Assembly (NCBI RefSeq): GCF_027587175.1
Contig: NZ_JAPCID010000066.1
Span: 1-40,073, forward strand
Length of the DNA stretch: 40,073 nucleotides
Reading direction: 5' to 3'
Source of the DNA: Solirubrobacter deserti
GTDB taxonomy: Bacteria > Actinomycetota > Thermoleophilia > Solirubrobacterales > Solirubrobacteraceae
The translations under genes and the position numbers were made by a program. The notes below the pieces were generated by a model. The model ran no database searches, had not been told where the DNA came from, and saw nothing but the letters and a program-made list of their open reading frames with translations. Shown piece by piece: positions 16,001 to 22,454 of this stretch. Positions within the stretch are counted from its first letter, which is position 1. The number at the start of each line of letters is the position of its first letter.

Positions 16001-17195
16001 GCGCGAGATCGAGTTCCTGATCGTGGGCGGCGGCGACGCTGGGTTCTCGGCCGCGCGCACGCTCCGCGAGGAGGGGGCGGACGGCTCGGTGCTGGTGGTG
16101 TCGCGCGACCCTGACCCGCCGTACGACCGCACGGCGGTGTCAAAGGGATATCTGGGCGGTGAGAAGCCGCGCTCCGAGGTGCTGCTCGGTGGTGAGAACT
16201 GGTTCACCGAGAACAACGTCGAGCTGCTCACCCGAACCAGCGCGATGAAGCTTGACACCGAAGCTCACAGTGTGACGCTGTCCAACAAGGACGTCATCCG
16301 CTACGGCAAGCTCCTGCTCGCCACCGGCGCGAACGTTCGCCGTCTGCGGATCGAGGGCGCTGACCTCAACGGTATCCACTACCTGCGCGCGCTCGGCAAC
16401 GCCGATGCCATCCGTGACGATGCCAAGGGCGAAGTCGTGCTGGTGGGCGGCTCCTACATCGCCACCGAGGTGGCGGCCACACTGACCTCGATGGGCCGCA
16501 AGTGCTCGCTCGTCATGCTCGAGAACGTGACGCTGGAGCGCACCTTCGGCAAGACCGCCGGCGCGTTCTTCCAGAAGGCCCTCACCGAGCACGGCGTTGA
16601 TGTGTACCCCGGCGAGGAGGTGGAGCGCTTCGAAGGTCAAGGGCGAGTCTCCGCGGTCGTCACCAGGTCCGGCAAGCGCATCTCCGCCGACGCGGTGATC
16701 GTCGGCGTCGGTGTCACACCAGACGTGTCACTGGCCAAGAAGGCCGGGCTCGAGCTCGGCGAGGCCGGCGGCGTGTTGACCGACGCGAAGCTGGCCACCA
16801 GCGCGGTGGACGTGTTCGCCGCCGGTGACATCGCCGAGTACGACTCCGTCGTGCACGGGCGGCGGGTGCGAATCGAGCACTGGGACGTGGCGGAGAACCA
16901 GGGCAAGACCGCCGCGCGCTCGATGCTCGGTCACACCGACCCGCACGACGTCGTCCCGTACTTCTTCTCCGACCTCAGCGACTGGACATGGTTCGAGTAC
17001 GTCGGGCCGGCCTACACCTGGACCGAGGAAGTCGTGCGCGGGTCGGTCGACGAGGGCCAGTTCACCGTCTGGTACCTGGACGGCGACCGGCTCGCGGGCG
17101 CGCTCAGTGTCGATCGCAGCGACGACCTGGACCGCGCGCGGGAGCTGATCAAGTCCCGCGAGCCCGTCGATCGTGAGGAACTCGGTCAGACATAA
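15993..17195 (+). CDS. FAD-dependent ferredoxin-reductase-like oxidoreductase
   Basis: 400 residues from a GTG inside the preceding gene. The FAD site VGGGDAGFSAARTL, an ATG motif (LLATGANVRRL), the NAD site VLVGGSYIATEVAATL and the second FAD motif VFAAGDIAEY place it in the rhodocoxin/putidaredoxin-reductase or AIF-like group. RIEHWDVAENQGKTAARSMLG and the C-terminal WFEYVGPA reductase domain agree. Such enzymes pass electrons from NAD(P)H to a ferredoxin serving a P450 or Rieske oxygenase. No ferredoxin or oxygenase gene is in this window, so its acceptor is unknown. It ends the seven-gene operon. Confidence 0.85.
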   Translation: MAEREIEFLIVGGGDAGFSAARTLREEGADGSVLVVSRDPDPPYDRTAVSKGYLGGEKPRSEVLLGGENWFTENNVELLTRTSAMKLDTEAHSVTLSNKDVIRYGKLLLATGANVRRLRIEGADLNGIHYLRALGNADAIRDDAKGEVVLVGGSYIATEVAATLTSMGRKCSLVMLENVTLERTFGKTAGAFFQKALTEHGVDVYPGEEVERFEGQGRVSAVVTRSGKRISADAVIVGVGVTPDVSLAKKAGLELGEAGGVLTDAKLATSAVDVFAAGDIAEYDSVVHGRRVRIEHWDVAENQGKTAARSMLGHTDPHDVVPYFFSDLSDWTWFEYVGPAYTWTEEVVRGSVDEGQFTVWYLDGDRLAGALSVDRSDDLDRARELIKSREPVDREELGQT

Positions 17196-17237
17196 GTCGC
17201 AGTTGTACCGGACGCCGCGCGGGTAGAGGCTCGCCCA

Positions 17238-17660
17238 GTGGAGGACTTCGTCGTAGACATCACGCGCGGCAACCCCAGCTCGGTGAAGACGATCTTGGCG
17301 TCGGTCGTGCTGGCCCTTGCCGTGTACCAGTTGCTGCTGGCCGCCATCGGCTATCGCAAGCTCCCGGTAGGCAAGCCCGAGCCCGCCTTCTTCACCCATC
17401 GGGCATCGGGTGACATGCTCGCCGTGCTGATCGTCGTCGTCGCCCTCATGTGCCTGTCGGTGTTCGGCTTCGACGGTGACTACATGCTGCACATGGTGGC
17501 CGCGATCGGCGCGCTCCTGGTGCTCGCGGTGAAAATCGCGGTCGTCCGCTCCGGCAGGGGCGGACGGTTCCTGCCCTACCTCGGCACCCTGCTGTTCCTG
17601 CTGCTCGCGATCACCTGGTTCACCGTCGCGCCGGAGTTCCTGGCGGGAGAGGACGACTGA
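17238..17660 (+). CDS. Four-helix membrane protein, DUF6529/cytochrome b561-like
   Basis: 140 residues with hydrophobic segments near 18-38, 58-80, 84-105 and 113-132. Histidines sit at helix ends (THRASGD and YMLHMV), followed by AIGALLVLAVKI. That layout fits the DUF6529 group, which resembles small di-haem cytochrome b561 or ferric-reductase-like proteins; haem binding is inference. It starts at GTG, with a weak TAGAGG hexamer eight nt upstream. The next small membrane gene follows two nt after its stop, so they form a pair. Confidence 0.65.
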   Translation: MEDFVVDITRGNPSSVKTILASVVLALAVYQLLLAAIGYRKLPVGKPEPAFFTHRASGDMLAVLIVVVALMCLSVFGFDGDYMLHMVAAIGALLVLAVKIAVVRSGRGGRFLPYLGTLLFLLLAITWFTVAPEFLAGEDD

Positions 17661-17662
17661 TC

Positions 17663-17851
17663 ATGCAACTCATCGGCTCGCTCGTCGCCGCCCTCGCGAT
17701 CATCGCGGTCACCATCGCGGTGGTCACCTCACAACTCGGCCCGTACAAGGAGGACACCGAAGCGCGCGAGCAGCGACAGGAGCAACAGGAGGAACGCCTG
17801 GAGCAGCAGGAGGAACAGCGCGAAGAGGCCGAGGACGGGCGCGAGGACTAG
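17663..17851 (+). CDS. Single-pass membrane protein with Glu/Gln coiled-coil tail
   Basis: 62 residues: a hydrophobic helix (about 4-24, IGSLVAALAIIAVTIAVVTS), then an extremely charged tail made of repeated EQ, EE and QQEE heptad-like units. No family recognised. A GGGAGAGGA stretch upstream acts as the ribosome binding site. It is two nt behind the four-helix membrane gene and probably forms a complex with it, the coiled coil acting as an oligomerisation or docking arm. Confidence 0.65.
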   Translation: MQLIGSLVAALAIIAVTIAVVTSQLGPYKEDTEAREQRQEQQEERLEQQEEQREEAEDGRED

Positions 17852-17879
17852 CGAACGGCGGCGGTTCTCGACGAACTGG

Positions 17880-18176
17880 CTACGCCACGCGCGGCTTGCC
17901 CGCTCGAGCGATCACGGCGGCGATGACAAGGCACATCACATTGGCGGCAAGGCCGTAGTGACCGAGCACGGCGATGGCAGCGAGCAGCTCGTCTGAGCGA
18001 ACAACGAGAAGCGGGACGAACAGCGCCAGCGTGAGGAGCGCGATGCCCAGACCCGCGAACCCTCCCGCCGCGAGCTGCGCGCCACGGCGAGCATCATGGA
18101 TTCGACCGATGATCGGGAGCACGCACGTAGCGCCGAGCGCGAGCATGACGACTGCGAGCACCAGACCGGCGGTCAT
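17880..18176 (-). CDS. Small membrane protein of unknown function
   Basis: 98 residues with three to four hydrophobic stretches (GLVLAVVMLALGATCVLP, FAGLGIALLTLALFVPLLVV, LLAAIAVLGHYG, VMCLVIAAVIA). No recognised family, no charged motif of note. It converges on the small coiled-coil gene with a 28-nt gap. An open frame on the other strand covers the same DNA but is Arg/Ser-rich and lacks protein-like composition, so this strand is preferred. Confidence 0.55.
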   Translation of the reverse strand: MTAGLVLAVVMLALGATCVLPIIGRIHDARRGAQLAAGGFAGLGIALLTLALFVPLLVVRSDELLAAIAVLGHYGLAANVMCLVIAAVIARAGKPRVA

Positions 18177-18236
18177 GGACCGAAGATCGCGCCGATCGAC
18201 GGTTCCGATGGCGCGAATCGACCTGGTGCGACCGAT

Positions 18237-18761
18237 TCAGGCAGAGGACGCGCCGGCCAGGTAGCGCAGGCGCTTGGACTGGTACTCACGCGCGGCGGTC
18301 TCGACCCAGCGCTGCGACTCGCCCGCGATCTCCTTCTTCACGCGCGCGGGGATGCCCGCGGCCAGGACGCCCGGCGGGATCTCGACGCCCTCGCCGACCA
18401 CCGCGCCCGCGGCGACGAGCGACCCCGAGCCGACCCGGGCGCGCTGCAGGACGATCGCGCCCATCCCGATCAGGCACCCATCCGCGATCTGGCAGCCCTC
18501 GAGCATCGCCATGTGGCCGACGGTCACGTTCGCACCGACGACCGTGGGGAGGTCCGCCGCGCAATGGATGACGCAGTTGTCCTGGACGTTGGAGCCCTCG
18601 CCGATGACGATCGCGCTGTTGTCGCCGCGCAGGACGGCGCCGAACCAGATCGACGCGCCCGCGGCCACCGTGACGTCGCCGATCAGCACCGCGGTAGGGG
18701 CGATGTACGCGTCGTCCGCGATCTGCGGGGCCTTGCCGTCTAGCTCGATGATCGTCGCCAT
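18237..18761 (-). CDS. Gamma-carbonic-anhydrase-like left-handed beta-helix protein, altered zinc site
   Basis: 174 residues. Hexapeptide repeats (VLIGDVTV, VVGANVTVGHMAM, LIGMGAIVL, GSLVAAGAVV) build the left-handed beta-helix of the gamma-CA/YrdA/PaaY family, followed by a C-terminal helix. Two of the three zinc-binding histidines are recognisable: H66 in NCVIHCA and H83 in VGHMAM. The third, normally His in GHxAxLHGC, is Glu here (E88 in MLEGC). Loss of that ligand argues against ordinary carbonic anhydrase activity. GGAGG four nt upstream marks the ATG at 18761, inside the end of the crotonase gene. PaaY-type members act as CoA thioesterases, which would fit the crotonase neighbour. Confidence 0.85.
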   Translation of the reverse strand: MATIIELDGKAPQIADDAYIAPTAVLIGDVTVAAGASIWFGAVLRGDNSAIVIGEGSNVQDNCVIHCAADLPTVVGANVTVGHMAMLEGCQIADGCLIGMGAIVLQRARVGSGSLVAAGAVVGEGVEIPPGVLAAGIPARVKKEIAGESQRWVETAAREYQSKRLRYLAGASSA

Positions 18762-19489
18762 ACCGCCTCCTTGTGCTCCGGCGTGCCGATGAGCGCGCTC
18801 TGGGCGAGCCCTTCGGCGGCCATTCCGCTCTCCAAGTCCACACTGGCGGCCAGCCACAGCAGCCGCTTCGCCGCCGCGTAGGCCTGCGGCGAGCGCTCCA
18901 GCATCCCCTCGAGGCGCGAACGCGCCGCGGCCACCACGTCGTCCTCCACCGCGGTGACCATCCCCAGCCGCAGCGCCTCGGTCGCCCTCACCTCCTCGCC
19001 GCCGAGGATCACGTCCTTCGCGCGCGCCAGCCCGATCAGCTTCACCAGCCGCGTGATGCCACCGTGCGACGGGATGATCCCGAGGCGACCCTCGCGATAG
19101 ACGAAGCGCGCGTCCGGCGCCATCAGCCGCACGTCGCACACGAGAGCGAGTTGCGTGCCGGCGCCGGTCGCGACGCCGTTGATCGCCGCTACCGTCGGCT
19201 TCTCGAGCCGCTCGACCGAAGTGATCAGCTGCGTGAGCCGGTGGGAGTCGTGGCGGAACTCGCGCGGGTCCCAGTCGCGCTCGAAGCGGCTCAGGTCCCC
19301 GCCGGCGCTGAAGGCCTTGCCCTCGCCGGTCAGGATCACGGCCCGCACGGCGCCGTCCGTGGCGGCACGCTCGAACGCGTCCCGCAGCGCGCCGGCCATC
19401 GCGTCGTCGATGGCGTTGCGCCGGTCCGGCCGGTTGAGGGCGACCAGCAGCACGCCGTCGTCGCCGAGCGTCGTCGTCACGAGGTCCAC
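18740..19489 (-). CDS. Enoyl-CoA hydratase/isomerase-family protein, one catalytic Glu replaced
   Basis: 249 residues, crotonase fold: AFSAGGDLSRFE and INGVATGAGTQLALVCDVR line the oxyanion hole. At the position of the first catalytic Glu (as in ELAxxCD of hydratases) this protein has Q113, while the second is present as E133 in REGRLGIIPSHGG. Members with one Glu are often isomerases or other crotonase activities rather than hydratases. The GTG at 19489 lies eight nt after a minus-strand TACCAT -10. The 3' end overlaps the gamma-CA-like gene by 22 nt, so the two are co-transcribed. Confidence 0.85.
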   Translation of the reverse strand: MDLVTTTLGDDGVLLVALNRPDRRNAIDDAMAGALRDAFERAATDGAVRAVILTGEGKAFSAGGDLSRFERDWDPREFRHDSHRLTQLITSVERLEKPTVAAINGVATGAGTQLALVCDVRLMAPDARFVYREGRLGIIPSHGGITRLVKLIGLARAKDVILGGEEVRATEALRLGMVTAVEDDVVAAARSRLEGMLERSPQAYAAAKRLLWLAASVDLESGMAAEGLAQSALIGTPEHKEAVWRRSSS

Positions 19490-19497
19490 AGAGCCCG

Positions 19498-19507
19498 ATG
19501 GTACGGT
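19498..19507. promoter_or_regulatory. Back-to-back -10 elements sharing one TA
   Basis: ATGGTACGGT reads TACGGT on plus (19502-19507), eight nt before the GTG at 19516. It reads TACCAT on minus (19503-19498), eight nt before the GTG at 19489. The divergent gap is only 26 nt. Same geometry as at 9690-9699. Confidence 0.55.
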
Positions 19508-19515
19508 CAGACGCC

Positions 19516-20175
19516 GTGATCGCGGGGTACCAGCACTTCCTGCGCCTCGCGGACCGCATCCAGTGGGACGACGAGGCCATCGACCTGACCACGGACGCGC
19601 GCAACTGGCCGTCGGTTGCCGACGCGCGGATCAAGGAGCTCGTCGCGGGCTTCATCGTGGGCGAGGCGGGCGTGGCCGAGCACCTGCACGCGTTCTTCGA
19701 CGGCGACGCAGCCGCGACGTTCGAGGCCCAGCGCCGCGACGAGGAGCGCCACGCGCGCTTCTTCGCCCGCTACGCGCGTGCCGTCGGGCTCGACGACCCG
19801 CGCGCGCACGTGTCCGCTGAGTTCATCGACATCTTCGAGCGGCGGCTGCCCGAGGCGGCCGCGGAAGCGGGTGTCGAGGCGGTCGGGCTCTACCACATGG
19901 TTCTCGAGGGGGTCGTGTTCACCGCCGGCCAGTACGCGCTGCTGGAGCTGGTCGACGACCGTCTTCCCGGCCTCAAGACCGGGATGGAGCTCGTCCTGCG
20001 CGACGAGAAGTGGCACATCGGCTTCGGCACGCGCTGCCTCAACGACGCACGGCTGACCGAAGCCGAGATCGACGCGATCCTCGATGAGGGCGAACGCGCC
20101 GCCGCCCTGTGGGCGCCCGAGCAGGCGGAGCGGGTCCTGCGCACACTGCGCCGGCGGATGGCCGCGGTCCGGTGA
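19516..20175 (+). CDS. Ferritin-like diiron protein (R2-like)
   Basis: 219 residues. Four-helix carboxylate-bridged diiron pattern: E50 or E55 in VGEAGVAEHLHAFF, E76xxH79 in DEERHARFF, E131 in LEGVVF and E164xxH167 in DEKWHIGF. This is the order found in ribonucleotide reductase R2 subunits and R2-like oxidases. It is much shorter than a true R2 (about 320 or more residues) and no R1 gene is nearby, so DNA precursor synthesis is unlikely. A role in oxygenation or oxidation of a small substrate is more plausible. The GTG at 19516 is preferred over an ATG at 19498 because the latter lies inside the divergent -10. Its stop overlaps the next start (GTGA). Confidence 0.75.
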   Translation: MIAGYQHFLRLADRIQWDDEAIDLTTDARNWPSVADARIKELVAGFIVGEAGVAEHLHAFFDGDAAATFEAQRRDEERHARFFARYARAVGLDDPRAHVSAEFIDIFERRLPEAAAEAGVEAVGLYHMVLEGVVFTAGQYALLELVDDRLPGLKTGMELVLRDEKWHIGFGTRCLNDARLTEAEIDAILDEGERAAALWAPEQAERVLRTLRRRMAAVR

Positions 20176-20876
20176 AGCTGGAGACGAAGGAGCTCGCCGG
20201 CACGGAGCCGGCGCTCGTCTTCCTGCACGAGGGCCTCGGCTCGGTCGAGCTGTGGCGGGACTTCCCCGACCGGGTGCACGCCGCGACCGGCCGGCGGGTG
20301 TTCCTGTACTCGCGCGCGGGCCACGGCTGGTCGGACGTCCCGGACGCGCCCCGCACGCCGCGGTTCATGCACGAGGAGGCGCTCGACGTCCTCCCGGCGC
20401 TGCTGCGCGAGCACGGCATCGAGCGTCCGGTCCTGATCGGGCACAGCGACGGTGGATCGATCGCGCTCATCCACGCGTCCGAGCACCCGGCGGCCAAGCT
20501 CGTCCTGCTCGCGCCGCACGTCTTCGTCGAGGACGTGTCGGTCGCCGCGATCGCCGAAGCGCGCGGTGCCTTCCCGGCGCTCCGGGAGCGGATGGACCGC
20601 TATCACCGGGACGCCGAGCGCACGTTCCGGCTGTGGAACGACATCTGGCTCGCGCCGGAGTTCCGGGACTGGAACATCGAGGACGTGCTGCCCGCGATCA
20701 GCGCGCCGACGCTCCTGATCCAGGGCCAGCGCGACCAGTACGGCACGCTCGCGCAGCTCGACGCCATCGAGGCCGGGTTGGGCGGCGCGACGACGCGGTG
20801 GGTGCTCGACTGCCGCCACGCGCCGCATCTCGAAGCGCCCGAGCCGACCCTCCACGCCATCACGGAGTTCCTGTGA
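20172..20876 (+). CDS. Alpha/beta-fold hydrolase
   Basis: 234 residues. The nucleophile elbow GHSDGGS contains S92; the acid is Asp in GQRDQYG and the base His in CRHAPHLEAP. FLHEGLGS supplies the oxyanion hole. The pattern is that of small esterases or C-C hydrolases of the MhpC/BphD-like superfamily; substrate unknown. It is coupled by GTGA overlaps to the diiron gene upstream and the hotdog gene downstream, so the three products probably act in one pathway. Confidence 0.85.
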   Translation: MKLETKELAGTEPALVFLHEGLGSVELWRDFPDRVHAATGRRVFLYSRAGHGWSDVPDAPRTPRFMHEEALDVLPALLREHGIERPVLIGHSDGGSIALIHASEHPAAKLVLLAPHVFVEDVSVAAIAEARGAFPALRERMDRYHRDAERTFRLWNDIWLAPEFRDWNIEDVLPAISAPTLLIQGQRDQYGTLAQLDAIEAGLGGATTRWVLDCRHAPHLEAPEPTLHAITEFL

Positions 20877-21271
20877 GCCTCGAAGAGCACTTCGTCGTCC
20901 CGTTCGAACGCAGCTTCGACGCGCACTACGGCCTCGAGTACCTCGAACCCGCCCGCGGGCGGATCGAGGTCACGCCGAAGCTGCTGGGGGCCGACGGCAC
21001 CGTCTCCAGCGGCGTCTACGCGTCCATCGCGGAGTCGCTGGCGTCGACCGGGACGGCGGTCGAGGTGGTCCCGCAGGGCCTCGTTCCGTTCGGCCTGAAC
21101 AATTCGACCCAGGTCGTGGGGCAGGTGCGTGACGGCACGCTCGAGGGCGTCGCCCGCTGTCGCGCGCGCGGCGAACGCGAGTGGCTGTGGGACGTCGAGA
21201 TCGGACCGCCGGGCGGCGCGCCGAGTGCAATTGCGACCGTCTCGATCGCCGTGCGCCAACAACGGGTTTAG
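20873..21271 (+). CDS. Hotdog-fold thioesterase (PaaI-like)
   Basis: 132 residues. FDAHYGLEYLEPARGRIEVTPKLLGADGTVSSGVYASIAESLASTGT fits the PaaI hotdog pattern, with the active-site helix around ASIAESLAS. The fold is completed by NNSTQVVGQVRDGTLEGVARC and a final AIATVSIAV strand. It probably hydrolyses a CoA thioester, completing the diiron and hydrolase pathway. It starts at a GTG overlapping the hydrolase stop and is the last gene of this three-gene unit. Confidence 0.78.
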   Translation: MSLEEHFVVPFERSFDAHYGLEYLEPARGRIEVTPKLLGADGTVSSGVYASIAESLASTGTAVEVVPQGLVPFGLNNSTQVVGQVRDGTLEGVARCRARGEREWLWDVEIGPPGGAPSAIATVSIAVRQQRV

Positions 21272-21299
21272 TCACCTCTACAACGGGTAGCGGCGGCAC

Positions 21300-21695
21300 G
21301 TGCCCCATGCCGCGTGGTCCTTCGCTGCCGCGCGTGAAACTCCGATGCAGGCCCGGCGCACAGTCGTCGACTGGGCGCAGACGCACGTGGAGGATCGCGC
21401 GATCCTGAGCGATATCGCGTTGGCGATCACGGAGGCCGCGACGAACGCCGTCCTGCACGCCTACAACGACCACGGCGGGACCGGCACCGTGCGGGTTCAG
21501 GCCGAGCTCGGCGGCGACCACGTCTGCTTCACCGTCCGCGACGAGGGCAGCGGCCTGCGGCCGCGCGTGGACTCACCTGGCCTCGGGCTGGGGCTCAGCC
21601 TGATCGCCCAGGTCGCGGACTCGGCGGACATCCGCACGCCCGAGGACGGCGGCACCGAGGTCGTCATGCGCTTCAACGTCTCGCGCGCCGCCTAA
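21300..21695 (+). CDS. Anti-sigma-factor-type ATP-binding protein (RsbW/SpoIIAB-like)
   Basis: 131 residues, HATPase_c_2 type. The N box is EAATNAVLHAY, the G1 box VRDEGSGLRP and the G2 box GLGLGLSLI, the usual serine-kinase/anti-sigma Bergerat fold. Proteins of this size bind and inhibit a stress sigma factor, or phosphorylate an anti-anti-sigma partner. Neither partner is encoded beside it, so it is an orphan member, as often seen in actinobacteria. Starts at GTG 21300; no clear Shine-Dalgarno. Confidence 0.85.
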   Translation: MPHAAWSFAAARETPMQARRTVVDWAQTHVEDRAILSDIALAITEAATNAVLHAYNDHGGTGTVRVQAELGGDHVCFTVRDEGSGLRPRVDSPGLGLGLSLIAQVADSADIRTPEDGGTEVVMRFNVSRAA

Positions 21696-21698
21696 CCT
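21693..21698 (+). promoter_or_regulatory. Leaderless -10 (TAACCT) overlapping a stop codon
   Basis: TAACCT is seven nt before the ATG at 21706, and its first three bases are the stop codon of the anti-sigma-type gene. There is no Shine-Dalgarno for the downstream gene. Confidence 0.5.
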
Positions 21699-21705
21699 CA
21701 CACCG

Positions 21706-22434
21706 ATGAGATTGCTCCGCACCGGGGAGGCCGGCTCGGCCGCCCTCGAGCTGGCGATCTCTCACGCGCTGCTCACGCGCGTCTCCAAAGGGGAGTTGCC
21801 AAGCACGCTGCGCGTGTACCGGCCGCGCGCCGCCGTGGCCTTCGGCAAGCTCGACCGGCTGAGCCCGGGCTACGACGCAGCCGTACGCGCCGCACGCACC
21901 CACGGGTACGAGCCGGTGCTGCGGCTCCCGGGCGGACACGCGGCCGCCTACAACGCGCAGTCGATCGGCATCGACGTGGTGTGGGCGCTCGCCGACTCCG
22001 CCACCGGCACGCACGATCGCTTCGCGCGCGAGGGAGAGCGGCTGGCGGGCGCGCTGCGGACGCTGGGCGTCGACGCGCGGGTGGGGGAGGTGCCGCGCGA
22101 GTACTGCCCGGGCGACTACAGCGTCAACGCGCGGGGGCGGGTGAAGCTGATCGGCACCGCACAGCGGCTGGTGCGCGGTGCGGCGCTGCTCGGCGCCTCG
22201 GTCGTGGTCAGCGGCGGACCGGAGATCCGCGCGGTGCTGCGCGACGTGCTCGGGGCGCTCGCGTTCGAGTGGGACGAGGCCACGGCGGGCGCGCTCGACG
22301 AGGAGGTCCCGGATGTGACGCTCGACGCCGTCGAGGCCGCGATCATCGCCTCATACGGCGACCTCGAGCCGGCGGACCTGGACAGCGACACACTGACCCT
22401 GGCCCACCGACTCAAGCCGGAGCGCGAAATGTAA
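21706..22434 (+). CDS. Lipoate-protein ligase A-family protein
   Basis: 242 residues. Biotin/lipoate ligase fold: VLRLPGGHAAAYNAQSIGIDVV is the RRxGGGxxxHD-type binding loop in altered form (RLPGGHAA), and VKLIGTAQRLVRGAALLGASV matches the KxxGxAqr Lys-containing motif. It would attach lipoate or octanoate to carrier domains, or act as an octanoyltransferase; the loop changes leave the substrate open. It reads from a possible leaderless promoter overlapping the upstream stop. Its own TAA is the first base triplet of a bidirectional terminator hairpin. Confidence 0.75.
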   Translation: MRLLRTGEAGSAALELAISHALLTRVSKGELPSTLRVYRPRAAVAFGKLDRLSPGYDAAVRAARTHGYEPVLRLPGGHAAAYNAQSIGIDVVWALADSATGTHDRFAREGERLAGALRTLGVDARVGEVPREYCPGDYSVNARGRVKLIGTAQRLVRGAALLGASVVVSGGPEIRAVLRDVLGALAFEWDEATAGALDEEVPDVTLDAVEAAIIASYGDLEPADLDSDTLTLAHRLKPEREM

Positions 22435-22454
22435 AGGGGGACTGTCCCTCTTTA
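22432..22454. terminator. Bidirectional terminator hairpin bounded by two stop codons
   Basis: TAAAGGGGGA (22432-22441) pairs with TCCCTCTTTA (22445-22454), ten base pairs with one G-U, loop CTG. The first TAA is the stop of the lipoate-ligase-like gene; the last TTA is the complement of the DUF3618 gene's stop. A/T-rich ends on both sides suit intrinsic termination in both directions. The GGGGAC-GTCCC core also resembles palindromes found in REP-type elements of other bacteria. Confidence 0.7.

Noticed and set aside
17974-18264. Plus-strand Ser/Arg-rich frame over the small membrane gene.
   Set aside because: Low-complexity composition, while the minus strand reads several clean membrane helices.
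19498-20175. ATG at 19498 as start of the diiron protein.
   Set aside because: It falls inside the divergent -10 hexamers; the GTG at 19516 is correctly spaced from TACGGT.
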